Shown: piece after piece, positions 1-9,183 of the stretch
How the letters are laid out: every line of letters begins with the position of its first letter
Numbering within the stretch: position 1 is the first letter of the stretch
Source: JACMQW01 sp964536965
GTDB taxonomy: Bacteria; Bdellovibrionota; UBA1018
NCBI GenBank assembly: GCA_964536965.1
Contig: CAZIAL010000059.1
Location: 1 to 18,006, forward strand
Direction of reading: 5' to 3'
DNA length: 18,006 nucleotides
The notes under the pieces: generated by a model
The model's input: the letters and a program-made list of their open reading frames with translations, nothing else
The model's database searches: none
Told to the model about the DNA's origin: nothing
Translations under genes and position numbers: made by a program

Positions 1-3000
1 CGTACCCGTAGAGATTCGTGTCGCCCCCAGCGAAGCCAATGGGATCTTTGGTCAACCACCGACCCGTGCTCGCATCGTATTCCCGAGCCCCAAAGTGACA
101 CAGCTTCGTATCGATGTCGTAAAGACACCCCGCAAACCCAAAGGGCTGGAACCCCGGGCTTGTATCATTAATCACCCGACCGAACTCATCGTAGTCCATT
201 CGCTGGGAAACGACTCCGGTAGAGGCGTTCACGATAAGCCTGACACTTCCTCTCTCGTCGCTTAAAATCCGGTATGTAGTTCCAGATTTCACCATGTAAT
301 CTGGCACGTTCGATTTCGAACCATAAACAAACCGATGAGTCAGTTGGCGTGAAGAATTGAGCACGGCGCTGATCTTAAGCTGATCCTCATAGAGGTAGTA
401 CTCGTTAACTGTCGTGCCTGTAAGCCGGGCTACCCGGCGATTTAGGCCGTCCACTTTATAATTCAGGGTCTTCGCTGGCAGAACAGCCTGTTTAAGATTC
501 CCGAATGAATCGTAACTATAATCAATTGTCGTCGAGGTGGAGGAGTCTGTCCGTGAAGTCATTTCGCCGTTTAGATTATAAGTAAATGATTCGGTCCCAT
601 ATGTGGCCATACGGTCTTGTGAGTCATAGGTCGCGGCGAAGGTCACTCCACCGACACTACCACCCGTTCGGTTACTGTTCGAGTCGTAATCATAGTGGCT
701 AAAAGCAAGTCCACCCTTCGTTACGTCAGTCAAACGTCCTGCGCTGTCATACGTATAAGTATATGCGGTACTCGTGCCCTGTACCCCCTCCGTCTTGCCG
801 CTAATTCTACCGAGGGCGTCGCGCGTGTACGACTCGGTCAGTAGAACTGTCGGAGTGCCCGACGTCGGATTGTACTGAGAACTATAAGTCGCCAATTCTC
901 CGTACGTCGAATTATAGGTGAGTGTGTCTGCGATCCGCGATAGCGTAGTCCCCGTCAGTAAGCCCGTAGTCGTATTACGAGTCATATTCTCCGATCCTGC
1001 CTTCGTCATGAGGAGGTCGATATCGTAAGTAAAAGTAACGGTGCTTGCGGATCCAGATCCGGGAGTAACCGTCTGGGATGTAACTTGGAAGTTACTACTG
1101 TAGGCCCTAGACACCGACCCGATCGTCGACGAGGTCGAAGTTAGAGTGAGAGTGTCTGTGCCGGGCAAGCTCCCCTCATAGGTTCTTCCCACTTGGAACG
1201 AGTCCGGGGATTCCGCCGTCGTAAAAAGTCCGCCTTGGGATGCAAAAGCGTAATTACCGTGAACCGTCGTGATCGAGGTCAGCTGGCCACCGGTCGAGTG
1301 GTAACCAAGGCTGATCGAAGTAGTATCAGGACGAACGATCTCAGTTATTTGGCGGTCATCATTATAAGAGTAAGTGGTCGGTGTCGCCGTAGGGCCGGCG
1401 AGTGGTGGCGGCACAAAAGATGAAAGCAGACCGAAGAGGTTGAAGGTCGAATCGTGCGCGGATTTCCCAGGTGGAGTGATACTCGTTACGTTCCCGCTTG
1501 AGTCATATGTGTAATTAATTACCCGATTATCGGGGAGCGTCTGCGTGAGAACACGTCCCGCGTTGTCGTAAGTATACGAGGTCACTCCAGAAACGGCGTC
1601 TGTAATCGAACTCAAAAGACCCTTAGATGCGCCCGAGGTATAGTACGCCATTGTGGACTGACGCGTACCCTGGGTTATTTGGTTCACTCGCCCATTTGAG
1701 TCATACGAGAGATCTACTGGCGAATAAGTCGCATGCTGGAACTTCGTTGGACTCCCGTAAAGATTCGTCGTTACATAAGTCTTTCGGTTCTTAGGCGACG
1801 TGATCGTTCTTTTTTTCGTCGCGGAATCGTATTCACTGGTCCAAGTGTTGCCATTAGCTTGGGCGGTTTCCGTACTCTTCGTATATTGGAAAATCGCCGG
1901 CGTCGTCAGCGGATGGGCATTTGCCGTCCCTGATATCACGGTCTTTGCGTAATTCGTCGTCGAGCTGAGAGAGCCTTCGTTTAGAACGTCGGACTGGGGC
2001 ATCCAATCGAGAGCGCCGAGCCAAGGGTCGGCGGTTTTGTACGATACATAGGAAGACGAGGAAGAATTCCGACTAAGTACGGTCGCCGTATCTTTGCTAT
2101 TAACCATCGCCTCGTCTTGGTACTGGGATCCGTCTGGAAATGCGATTCCGCTTTTCATCGCACCCCCCGTCGACCGTGCGTAACCATAGGTAGTCACCCG
2201 GCCCTCGGTGCTTGTCGTCGTCAGATTAGTTCCGGTCGCCGCTCCGCCTGGGATAAGACCACTCGTTTCCGTTGAGAGTGTAACGGAGTTACCCGCGGAG
2301 CTCGAGTCCGATAGGAGCAACCCGGAGCTAGAGTAAGTCATCGTACTCACTGCCCCATTGGGCTTTTCGAAAGTGAGTAGAAGTCCTCCCGACGAATATG
2401 TCATCTCGTAGGTTTCGCTATTTGGATTAGTAATAGTAGCTAGGTATCCATTACTATCGAGGGTTACCGACGTGACTTGTCCATCGTGGCTCGTAATACC
2501 GGTCATATTACCGTTTCCATCGCGATTTACCGCGACGACTTTTCCGTAAGCATCGGTGATGGAGCTAAGCTTTCCAGAGGTATAGGCGAACAAATAGAGC
2601 GCTGCACCGGTTGCCTTATGTAGAGTTTTCAAGTGGTGGCCGCTGGAATCGAAAATGTAAATCTCAGGTATGCCCATCGCCGCGACCGCTAGGTAGGAAG
2701 TGGAATCGCCGTCAAATAGAAATGGCTGAGCTTCGGATTCTAAAGTAGTTCCGTCGCCGAAATGGACTTTCTTCCTCGGCACATCGTAATAGTGGTGCAC
2801 GGAAAACGTCCACGCGCCCATACCCCAGGCTAACGGACGGTAGTTTCCGACGTACAAATCCCTGGACGGCCGAGCAACTGGGTAGGGGTAAACATCGCCG
2901 ACCATCTCTTGCCAGTGGGCAGCGTAATATCCGAAAAGGTCATACGAGGTCTCGAACTTTACCTTAAGCTTCGTACTTCCGATGGGGGCGGCGATCGAAG

Positions 3001-3616
3001 GACTTAGGTTATAATTCGCGGTTTGGCCGGGGGTAATGGACCCACCCGTATCCGTCTGGGTGAAGAGGTTAGTACCGAATTCATCCTCGACATCGAGTTT
3101 CTGGATTGCAATGAGCGAGTCAGAGCTTCCCGAGGATGTATCGAGTGGTATCTTGAGAGCGTAGTCGGCCGTGCGCCCCACCACCCGATCGCTGAAGTAC
3201 ACTAACTCGAATGGCGTACCTACTACTGCTACGTTTTCTCCGACCGAGCGCTCATGGATTCTGACCACGGAACCTTCTGTGCAAGCCCCGCGATCATCGC
3301 GCGCAGGCTCGTGCACTTCGGGAAATCCCGCAGTAGGTACGGTTGCGGAACATCCGCCTTCTGGAACGTTTTGACAATACATAGGATAGTCGCGACAGCT
3401 GGTATTAGGGTCGGTCTTGGACATGACCACTGCCGAAGCCACTACACCTCCTGTGATTGTAAAAATGGTGTCCACAACTTCGCAGATCAGGCTATTTGCG
3501 GAACAGTAATCTAATGCGTCTGATACACAGGTTGCGTGCGCAGTCCTCGATGCACTTCCAAAGACAAATGCGAGGGTTATTAACACGCGGATAGATCCGA
3601 CTCGAAGAATTTGCAT
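1..3616 (-). CDS. RHS/YD-repeat protein with Sec signal peptide (C-terminus beyond window)
   Basis: One uninterrupted minus-strand frame runs from an ATG at 3616 to the left edge, giving about 1205 visible residues. The first 28 residues form a Sec signal peptide with a likely cut after AHA, so the protein is exported rather than loaded through a PAAR/T6SS-type N-terminus. Residues about 110-330 are a Cys-containing N-terminal region with the segment FELVYFSDRVVGR, then about 350-1080 hold many YD-type repeats (SYDSFGN, TYDSAGRLTDV, TYDNAGRVL). The last 90 residues are the RHS-associated core (DERGSVRLIV ... GRWLTKDPIGFAGGD, then NLYGY at the edge). In this family the core closes the cocoon-like shell, and a variable tip, often a toxin, follows it; that tip and any immunity gene lie outside. 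Composition is less GC-rich than the neighbouring genes. The ribosome site before 3616 is weak. The family call is secure; the biological target is unknown. Confidence 0.93.
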   Translation of the reverse strand, partial: MQILRVGSIRVLITLAFVFGSASRTAHATCVSDALDYCSANSLICEVVDTIFTITGGVVASAVVMSKTDPNTSCRDYPMYCQNVPEGGCSATVPTAGFPEVHEPARDDRGACTEGSVVRIHERSVGENVAVVGTPFELVYFSDRVVGRTADYALKIPLDTSSGSSDSLIAIQKLDVEDEFGTNLFTQTDTGGSITPGQTANYNLSPSIAAPIGSTKLKVKFETSYDLFGYYAAHWQEMVGDVYPYPVARPSRDLYVGNYRPLAWGMGAWTFSVHHYYDVPRKKVHFGDGTTLESEAQPFLFDGDSTSYLAVAAMGIPEIYIFDSSGHHLKTLHKATGAALYLFAYTSGKLSSITDAYGKVVAVNRDGNGNMTGITSHDGQVTSVTLDSNGYLATITNPNSETYEMTYSSGGLLLTFEKPNGAVSTMTYSSSGLLLSDSSSAGNSVTLSTETSGLIPGGAATGTNLTTTSTEGRVTTYGYARSTGGAMKSGIAFPDGSQYQDEAMVNSKDTATVLSRNSSSSSYVSYKTADPWLGALDWMPQSDVLNEGSLSSTTNYAKTVISGTANAHPLTTPAIFQYTKSTETAQANGNTWTSEYDSATKKRTITSPKNRKTYVTTNLYGSPTKFQHATYSPVDLSYDSNGRVNQITQGTRQSTMAYYTSGASKGLLSSITDAVSGVTSYTYDNAGRVLTQTLPDNRVINYTYDSSGNVTSITPPGKSAHDSTFNLFGLLSSFVPPPLAGPTATPTTYSYNDDRQITEIVRPDTTSISLGYHSTGGQLTSITTVHGNYAFASQGGLFTTAESPDSFQVGRTYEGSLPGTDTLTLTSTSSTIGSVSRAYSSNFQVTSQTVTPGSGSASTVTFTYDIDLLMTKAGSENMTRNTTTGLLTGTTLSRIADTLTYNSTYGELATYSSQYNPTSGTPTVLLTESYTRDALGRISGKTEGVQGTSTAYTYTYDSAGRLTDVTKGGLAFSHYDYDSNSNRTGGSVGGVTFAATYDSQDRMATYGTESFTYNLNGEMTSRTDSSTSTTIDYSYDSFGNLKQAVLPAKTLNYKVDGLNRRVARLTGTTVNEYYLYEDQLKISAVLNSSRQLTHRFVYGSKSNVPDYMVKSGTTYRILSDERGSVRLIVNASTGVVSQRMDYDEFGRVINDTSPGFQPFGFAGCLYDIDTKLCHFGAREYDASTGRWLTKDPIGFAGGDTNLYGY

Positions 3617-3691
3617 GGAAGGCTCTCTGGGGGTTCACGGCATTAATGGCGTAAAATAATCCTAATGATCCAACTCGTCTCCACAATCTAA

Positions 3692-3712
3692 TTCTGTTTA
3701 GAATTTACAGAA
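3692..3712. promoter_or_regulatory. inverted repeat upstream of the RHS gene
   Basis: TTCTGT and ACAGAA are separated by 9 bp in the AT-rich gap between dnaE2 and the RHS start, about 75 bp upstream of the RHS ATG. It is a possible operator, but I see no convincing -10/-35 pair around it. Confidence 0.25.
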
Positions 3713-3742
3713 ACATCGAGGGGTATACTTTGGATGAAACTT

Positions 3743-3766
3743 TCACAAATATTGTGAGCTTTTTTT
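3743..3766 (+). terminator. weak hairpin followed by a T-tract
   Basis: TCACAA-ATA-TTGTGA is a perfect 6-bp stem with a triloop, followed two bases later by seven T on the plus strand. It looks like a factor-independent terminator in the plus direction, but no plus-strand gene feeds into it and the stem is AT-rich. It may simply block antisense transcription into dnaE2, or be a chance hairpin. Confidence 0.3.
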
Positions 3767-3824
3767 GGAGTCGAAGAAATCTCTGCCAGACTGAATCTTT
3801 AGCAATTATTCCGAACTATCATAT

Positions 3825-6800
3825 CTATCTCCGCGCAAAAGCCCCCGGAGCATCCGGAATCCGCACCTGAGTCATCGACCCTGCACCCGGTTCGAAACTC
3901 GGCGACATCTCCCCTGCCGTCGCCGGAAGAAACGGCCGTACTTCGTGCACGATCATATTCACGGCGAGTCCATCCCGCTGGATCGTCCCCTTCACGATCA
4001 CGAACGGTTCTTCGAGCATCGTCTGGCGGACCGCCTGGAAAACTTCGCGGTGGAGAACGAGATCGAGAAGTCCGAACTCGTCTTCGAGCGTGGCGAAGGC
4101 CGTTCCCTTCGCGGTCGGCGGGCGCTGGAGAACGAGCGAAAGTCCGGGAATCGTGATCACTCTCCCGTTCGGTAAAGCGCGCGCACGTGCCGAATCCATA
4201 TCCGGAATTTTTCCGGCGACTTTCTTCCGCACCCACTCCATCGGATGTCCGCGCGCGCTTAATCCGGTCGCGCGGTAATCGGAGAGCACCTCTTCGTACC
4301 CATCCATCGGTGCGAACGCGGTCTCCGAGAAAAGTTCGGCCTGGACCACCTCCGTGCGAAAGAGCGGAGCCGCGACCATCGTTTCGAAGGCGAGCGCTTT
4401 CCAGAGCGCCTGGCGCTGATTAATCCCGAAATCCCGGAACGCGTCTCCGACCGCGAGCATCCGCAGGACCTGGCGCCGAAACGGCGAGCGGCCGCGAACT
4501 TCGTCGGAGACCCGCGTGACGAAATCCTGGAAGCCCAGAAACGGCGCCTCCGCGCGCGCCTCGACGATCCTTCGACCTTCGGCTTCGGAAATCCCGTGCA
4601 CCTGGTGGAAACCCAGACGCACGGCCTTACCCGGCGCCCCCCCCGCGCCCGGCGCGGAAACAAGTTTCGTCTCCCAGTCCGACTCCACGATCGAAACCGG
4701 AAGCACGGCGACCCCGTGTCTTTTCGCATCCCCCACCAGAGTATGGGGCGCATAAAATCCCAGCGGCTGCGAGTTCAGCATCGCGACCAGAAACTCCGCC
4801 GGATGGTGTTCCTTCAGCCAGCACGAAGCGTAAGCGAGCAGCGCGAAACTCGCGGCATGAGACTCCGGGAATCCGTATTCGGCGAAGCCATGGATCTGCT
4901 CGAAGATGCGCTGGGAGAATTCCTCGGGAATCCCCTTTCGCATGAGCCCGTCTTTTAGCTTCCTCCCCATCGCATCGATTGAACCGGACGAGCGCCACGC
5001 GCCGATGGCTTTCCGAAGCTGATCGGCTTCTCCCGGCGTAAAGTCCGCAAGCGCGATCGCCATCTTCATCACCTGCTCCTGGAAAATCGGCACTCCGAAA
5101 GTGCGCGCCAGGATCGGCTCGAGCGCGGGATGCGGAAGCTTCCACTCTTCCTGTCCACGCCGCCGCTTTAGATAGGGATGCACCATCTTCCCGACGATCG
5201 GTCCGGGCCGGACGATCGCGACCTGGATGACGAGATCATATAAATTCCGTGGCCGGAGCCTCGGCAGCATCGCCATCTGCGCGCGCGACTCGACCTGGAA
5301 GGTCCCGATCGTATCCGCGCGGCAGATCATGTCGTAGGTTCGCGGATCGTTCTGCGGAATCTGGTAGAGCTCGCGTCCGACGAGTTTTAATCCGCGCTGG
5401 AGCGCCGAAAGCATTCCGAGCGCAAGCACGTCGATCTTTAAGAGTCCTAAGATATCGAGATCGTATTTATCCCACTGGACGATCGTCCGGTCCTCCATCG
5501 TCGCGGGCTCGATCGGCACGATCTCGATCAGCGGATCCGCGGAGAGGGTAAATCCTCCGGAATGGATCGAGAGGTGCCGCGGAAAATCCTCGATCTCGCC
5601 TGCGATTCTTCGGATCTTCGCCGCGAGTCGCGGCTCGACGATCGCCGGATCCTCGACCATCTTCTCGACCTTCCGCGCGGAGACGGTCCCGACCGGGACT
5701 CCGAAAACCTTCGCCGTCTCGCGAATGGCGGAGCGCGAGCGGTACATGCTCACGGCCGAAACCATCGCCGCGCGCTCGCGTCCATACTTCTGGTAAATAT
5801 ACTGGATCACTTCCTCGCGCCGATCGTGCTCGAAATCGACGTCGATGTCGGGCGGCTCCCCTCGCTCGGCCGAGATGAACCGCTCGAAAAGAAGATTCAT
5901 CTCCACCGGGTCGATCGCGGTCACGCCCGTGACGTAACAGACGACGCTATTCGCGGCCGAGCCCCGACCCTGGCAGAGAATCCCCTCGCGCCGGGCGAAG
6001 TCGACGATGTCGTAGACGGTGAGAAAATAATCGGCGTATCCGAGCGAATCGATGAGCGCGAGTTCATGCCGAAGCTGGGTCTCGACCGCCGGGGGAATTC
6101 CGCGTGGATAGCGCGTGGCTTTCCCCGCCTCGCAGAGCGAAGCGAGATAGGTCTGCGCGGTATGGCCCGCGGGAATCCACTCCGAGGGATAACGGTAGCG
6201 AAGTTCCGAAGGGACAAAAGTACAGCTCCGCGCGATCGAAAGCCCGCACTCGATCAGCTCCGGACGATCATGAAAGAGCGCTCGCATGACCGATGGAGGT
6301 TTCAGGTACGCTTCTTCATTCCGTTTCAGCAGCGTTCCACTCTCCTTTAAAGTCTTTCCCTCCCGGATGCAGGAAAGCGTGTCGAGCACGCGTCTGCGTT
6401 CCGGATGGTGGTAAAGCACCCGGTTATGCGCGACGAGGGGGATCCCGAAATGCGCCGAAAGCCGATCGGCCATCGCCGTCCGCGGAACATCGCGCCCATC
6501 GATCATCCGCGATAAAGGGAGAAAAACATTCTCCTTCTTCCACGACGAAATCCACGAAAGCTCCGCCACGAGCGGCTCGAAGACGTCCTCCGGGAACCGG
6601 TCGAAGGTTTCCTCCCACTGCGGAAAAAGAAGAAGCCCGTCCGCTCCCGGAACCGTGCGCAGAAGATCCAGGAACTGCGAAGCCGAAAGCAGCGACTGCC
6701 CCTTCGGCTGGAAACGATGGGCTTCGGTAAAAATCCGGCAGAGCGCACCGTACGCCGCGCGGTCACGCGCGATCAGGTTTACGTTCGGAGTCTCCGGCCC

Positions 6801-7079
6801 ATAGACATCGTTCTCCCGAATGGCGAGAGGGAGCTGCCCCCCGACGAGGAGTTTCGTCGAAGTACCCGACTCGCGAAGCTTCCCCCACATCTTCGGCATC
6901 CCGTAAACGCCGTGGCGATCCGTGATCGCGATGGCCGCGTGTCCATGCTCGATGGCCGCTTCGGCCATCTCTTCGGGCGCGGATCCGCCGTGCAGGAACG
7001 AATAGTTCGTAAACGCCGAAAGCTCGGCGTATTCCACCGGCCGGTCGGCATTGCCCGCTTCGCGATCGGAATTACCCAT
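3825..7079 (-). CDS. dnaE2: error-prone DNA polymerase III alpha subunit DnaE2 (ImuC)
   Basis: A protein of 1084 residues, close to the usual length of DnaE2/ImuC, the translesion polymerase of the SOS mutasome. The PHP domain starts near residue 17 (YAELSAFTNYSFLHGGS, then AITDRHGVYG at 51-60). The first PHP histidine of the family (ELH...) is replaced by Ser21, so this site has probably lost metal binding. The polymerase aspartates are present: PDIDVDF near residue 408-413 and the third Asp in LLKIDVLALGML near 549. An OB fold (GRVITIPGLSLVLQ ... GLLDLVLHREVFQ) lies at about 970-1060. I chose the ATG at 7079 because it lies 11 bp past the imuB stop, is preceded by AGGGGA, and the homology begins there. 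The open frame continues far upstream, but that part is out of frame with imuB and imuA and is not protein. It is the third gene of an operon with them. Confidence 0.95.
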   Translation of the reverse strand: MGNSDREAGNADRPVEYAELSAFTNYSFLHGGSAPEEMAEAAIEHGHAAIAITDRHGVYGMPKMWGKLRESGTSTKLLVGGQLPLAIRENDVYGPETPNVNLIARDRAAYGALCRIFTEAHRFQPKGQSLLSASQFLDLLRTVPGADGLLLFPQWEETFDRFPEDVFEPLVAELSWISSWKKENVFLPLSRMIDGRDVPRTAMADRLSAHFGIPLVAHNRVLYHHPERRRVLDTLSCIREGKTLKESGTLLKRNEEAYLKPPSVMRALFHDRPELIECGLSIARSCTFVPSELRYRYPSEWIPAGHTAQTYLASLCEAGKATRYPRGIPPAVETQLRHELALIDSLGYADYFLTVYDIVDFARREGILCQGRGSAANSVVCYVTGVTAIDPVEMNLLFERFISAERGEPPDIDVDFEHDRREEVIQYIYQKYGRERAAMVSAVSMYRSRSAIRETAKVFGVPVGTVSARKVEKMVEDPAIVEPRLAAKIRRIAGEIEDFPRHLSIHSGGFTLSADPLIEIVPIEPATMEDRTIVQWDKYDLDILGLLKIDVLALGMLSALQRGLKLVGRELYQIPQNDPRTYDMICRADTIGTFQVESRAQMAMLPRLRPRNLYDLVIQVAIVRPGPIVGKMVHPYLKRRRGQEEWKLPHPALEPILARTFGVPIFQEQVMKMAIALADFTPGEADQLRKAIGAWRSSGSIDAMGRKLKDGLMRKGIPEEFSQRIFEQIHGFAEYGFPESHAASFALLAYASCWLKEHHPAEFLVAMLNSQPLGFYAPHTLVGDAKRHGVAVLPVSIVESDWETKLVSAPGAGGAPGKAVRLGFHQVHGISEAEGRRIVEARAEAPFLGFQDFVTRVSDEVRGRSPFRRQVLRMLAVGDAFRDFGINQRQALWKALAFETMVAAPLFRTEVVQAELFSETAFAPMDGYEEVLSDYRATGLSARGHPMEWVRKKVAGKIPDMDSARARALPNGRVITIPGLSLVLQRPPTAKGTAFATLEDEFGLLDLVLHREVFQAVRQTMLEEPFVIVKGTIQRDGLAVNMIVHEVRPFLPATAGEMSPSFEPGAGSMTQVRIPDAPGAFARR

Positions 7080-7090
7080 GCGGCGATCCC

Positions 7091-8485
7091 CTAGAAGATC
7101 CCATGCAGAAAGAGCCCCCCCTCCCCGGCCTCGTTTCGCTGCTCGCGGAAGATCCAGAACTCCCGGTCGGGTTCGCCCTCGCGAGACGCCTCGACCCGCA
7201 CGCGGTAGTAGGTGCGCGTGAACCCGCCGTCGTCCTCCCACCACTCGCCCGAGAGCCGCTCGATCTGCGCGAATTCGCGGATGCGGTACCGCTCGTCGTT
7301 CCGGAAAAAATAGCGGCCGAGACGCCGAAGCGGCTCGGGTGGCGTCAGCATCGTGAGCGGCCGCTCGGGAATCGGCATTCGCAGATCGACGAGGGCCGAG
7401 GCATCCTTCATCGTCTTCCGCCAGCTCCGCTCCGGCCGCCACACCGCCGCGAGCTCCGCCTGGTAGACTTCGCCTCCGAGCGAGAGCTTCGTCCCGAGTT
7501 CCGAGACGAGCTCCCGAAACGCCTCGGTCGTGAGCGCGTTCTCGCCTCCGTCCATGAACGAGTCCTGGATCCCCGTACGCGGCGAAAGCTCCGTCACTTC
7601 GAGTTCGTAGGCCATGATCGGCGCTTCGAGTTCGCGACGACCGAACTCGAAGGAAAGTTTTTCGCGCAGAGTGCGCAGGATGATCGAAGCCGAAGTCTGC
7701 GGAAACGTGAACCGGATCGGCACCCGGAGCGCGACTTCGAGCGCCTGCCGCCGACGCTCGCACTCGATGCGAAACTCGATCGCGACGAGCGCCTTGCCCC
7801 GGCCGAACGCTCGCTTTAGGACGCGGTCGATCAGACGTTTGGCATGAAACAGGGTCGGCTCCAGATCCCAGATCGAATCGTCGGGCAGAAGATCGATCCG
7901 CTCGATAAAGCGTTCCGTGGGACGAAACCGCTCCCAGGTGAACTCGGTCGCCGTCGTTTCGCGCAGGGCGGAGAGCAAAGTTTCGTAGAGCGTCCCGAAA
8001 CGGCTGACCGCGGAATCCGGGGGAAGCTTCCGGAGCGCGCCGATACTCCGCACACCGAGCGCGAAGAGAATTTCGACCATCGCGCCGATGCGGCGCTTCT
8101 CTTCGGGCTGGCGAGCGAGCGGATCGATCAGATCCTCGATCGTCGTGATCGGGAGATTCGTGAACGCCGATTCCGCCACGCCCCGGTTCGCGCAGAGCCA
8201 CGCCTTCGGCAGGGTTCCGGCGCGCGCGATCCGGTAATCCTCGGGCCGCATTCCGAAGTCGCGGAGTAAAACCCGGAGCCGCGCCTCGAGCGACTCCGGG
8301 GAGTAGAGAGCGCGGCAGCGGGAGGCTTCGAGAAAAATCGCGGGCCGCGCGTCCTTGCGCACGGTCAGATCGGGAGTAAACCGCAGACAGGCTTCGGCGA
8401 GCGCCGCCACTTCGGAAGGCGCATGGAAGCGGGAATCGCGAAGCGCGATGCAGAAATAGAGCGGAGCCGCGCGCGGGGTCGCCAT
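7091..8485 (-). CDS. imuB: ImuB, Y-family DNA polymerase-like mutasome adaptor
   Basis: A protein of 464 residues. ImuB is a catalytically dead Y-family polymerase that links ImuA and DnaE2 to the sliding clamp. The N-terminus (PLYFCIALRDSRFHA) matches the ImuB start and lacks the metal-binding acidic residues of active DinB/UmuC enzymes. A little-finger-like region follows (about 215-300). IQDSFMDG near residue 306 sits where ImuB proteins carry their clamp-binding motif (QxxLF-like), but is degenerate. The C-terminal signature is clear: LSGEWW (411-416), TYYRV, FWIFREQR and a final GLFLHGIF, as in other ImuB proteins. Its start lies 3 bp past the imuA stop, with a G-rich ribosome site inside imuA (GCGGGGGTAGG), and dnaE2 follows 11 bp downstream, so the three genes should be co-transcribed and translationally coupled. 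Confidence 0.93.
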   Translation of the reverse strand: MATPRAAPLYFCIALRDSRFHAPSEVAALAEACLRFTPDLTVRKDARPAIFLEASRCRALYSPESLEARLRVLLRDFGMRPEDYRIARAGTLPKAWLCANRGVAESAFTNLPITTIEDLIDPLARQPEEKRRIGAMVEILFALGVRSIGALRKLPPDSAVSRFGTLYETLLSALRETTATEFTWERFRPTERFIERIDLLPDDSIWDLEPTLFHAKRLIDRVLKRAFGRGKALVAIEFRIECERRRQALEVALRVPIRFTFPQTSASIILRTLREKLSFEFGRRELEAPIMAYELEVTELSPRTGIQDSFMDGGENALTTEAFRELVSELGTKLSLGGEVYQAELAAVWRPERSWRKTMKDASALVDLRMPIPERPLTMLTPPEPLRRLGRYFFRNDERYRIREFAQIERLSGEWWEDDGGFTRTYYRVRVEASREGEPDREFWIFREQRNEAGEGGLFLHGIF

Positions 8486-8488
8486 CGC

Positions 8489-9043
8489 CTACCCCCGCTT
8501 CCGCTTTAAGATTTCGGGAGTCGCTCCCGCGCCATCGATCCGCAGGCGATAAGTAATGCCGAAGAAGGGCGTATCCACCTCGGAGAGAAAAAACAGCGTC
8601 GTCCCCGCACGCTCCGCCTGGATCTGGAGCTTCCGCAGGAACACATCGCTCCCCTTCGCGGGCACGAGTCCGATCGGCGTCGTCGCGAAATGGAAAAGTT
8701 TCGAGCGCAGCACCTGGAGCAGCGCCCAGTTCCCTTCCTTCGCCGTTTCTAGAAAGAGCATTCGCGAAAGCGCCACGCCCCGCTGCGCGACGGCGGGAGG
8801 AAAGAGGGAGAGGTTCGGTTCGAGCCACGCGATTCGCGTCTCCGCGTGGTGGTTGAAAATACGGAAGAGCCATTCGCGCGATCCGGGGCCGAGGAGCTCG
8901 ACGAGCGATCCGCGCGGGAGTGTGAGTCCGCATCCGGGGAGCTCCCAGCCCGCCGGCGGATTCAGACGGGTGATCGCCCCCATCTTTTCGCGAAGTTCAG
9001 AGAGAGTGAGGCGTTTCGGGGGACATGGCGACAACTGATCCAT
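8489..9043 (-). CDS. imuA: ImuA/SulA-like RecA-fold protein of the mutasome
   Basis: A protein of 184 residues and the first gene of the imuA-imuB-dnaE2 cassette. ImuA proteins are RecA-like relatives needed for DnaE2-dependent mutagenesis. The typical entry GCGLTLPRGSLVELLG (38-52) is present, but the nucleotide loop that follows reads GPGSREW (52-58) without the Lys-Ser/Thr of a working Walker A, so ATP binding is unlikely. Later segments (IAWLEPNLSLFPPA, LFLETAKEGNWALLQVLRS) fit the RecA-like core. It is short for the family. The start at 9043 has no good ribosome site (CCCTAAAAAG precedes it); a second ATG at residue 21 is possible but would shorten it further. Assignment rests on the RecA-like opening plus its position before imuB. 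A tandem repeat just upstream may carry SOS control. Confidence 0.85.
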   Translation of the reverse strand: MDQLSPCPPKRLTLSELREKMGAITRLNPPAGWELPGCGLTLPRGSLVELLGPGSREWLFRIFNHHAETRIAWLEPNLSLFPPAVAQRGVALSRMLFLETAKEGNWALLQVLRSKLFHFATTPIGLVPAKGSDVFLRKLQIQAERAGTTLFFLSEVDTPFFGITYRLRIDGAGATPEILKRKRG

Positions 9044-9053
9044 CTTTTTAGGG

Positions 9054-9075
9054 TAAGCGTAAGTTATGCGTAAGT
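9054..9075. promoter_or_regulatory. tandem 11-bp direct repeat upstream of imuA (candidate SOS operator)
   Basis: TAAGCGTAAGT and TATGCGTAAGT lie head to tail with one mismatch, 11-32 bp upstream of the imuA start. The period of about one helical turn puts both copies on the same DNA face. Read on the coding (minus) strand it contains three TTAC half-sites. The LexA box I recall for Bdellovibrio is TTAC-N3-GTAA; this sequence has only the TTAC half in direct orientation, so it is not a classical match. Confidence 0.4.
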
Positions 9076-9183
9076 GAAGGGATAGTCCGGGGTTTTCGCG
9101 TGGTTTTTTTAAAAGGCAGGAAGTCCGGCGGCTTAACGCGGCAAGAAGCGACCGAGCGTCATGAAAAACCCCAATGGTTCTGG

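Noticed and set aside
3492..3686. Minus-strand open frame of 64 residues overlapping the RHS start
   Set aside because: Out of frame with the RHS signal peptide and of no recognisable composition.
5562..6350. Plus-strand open frame of 262 residues opposite dnaE2
   Set aside because: Antisense shadow in a GC-rich gene; the minus strand encodes clear polymerase motifs across the same bases.
7103..8269. Plus-strand open frames opposite imuB
   Set aside because: Antisense shadows with extreme Arg/Glu/Pro content; ImuB is well supported on the minus strand.
7080..8933. N-terminal extension of the dnaE2 reading frame to a protein of about 1700 residues
   Set aside because: It is a different frame over imuB and imuA, rich in Arg and Ala as GC-rich shadow frames are; DnaE2 homology starts at 7079 with a ribosome site.
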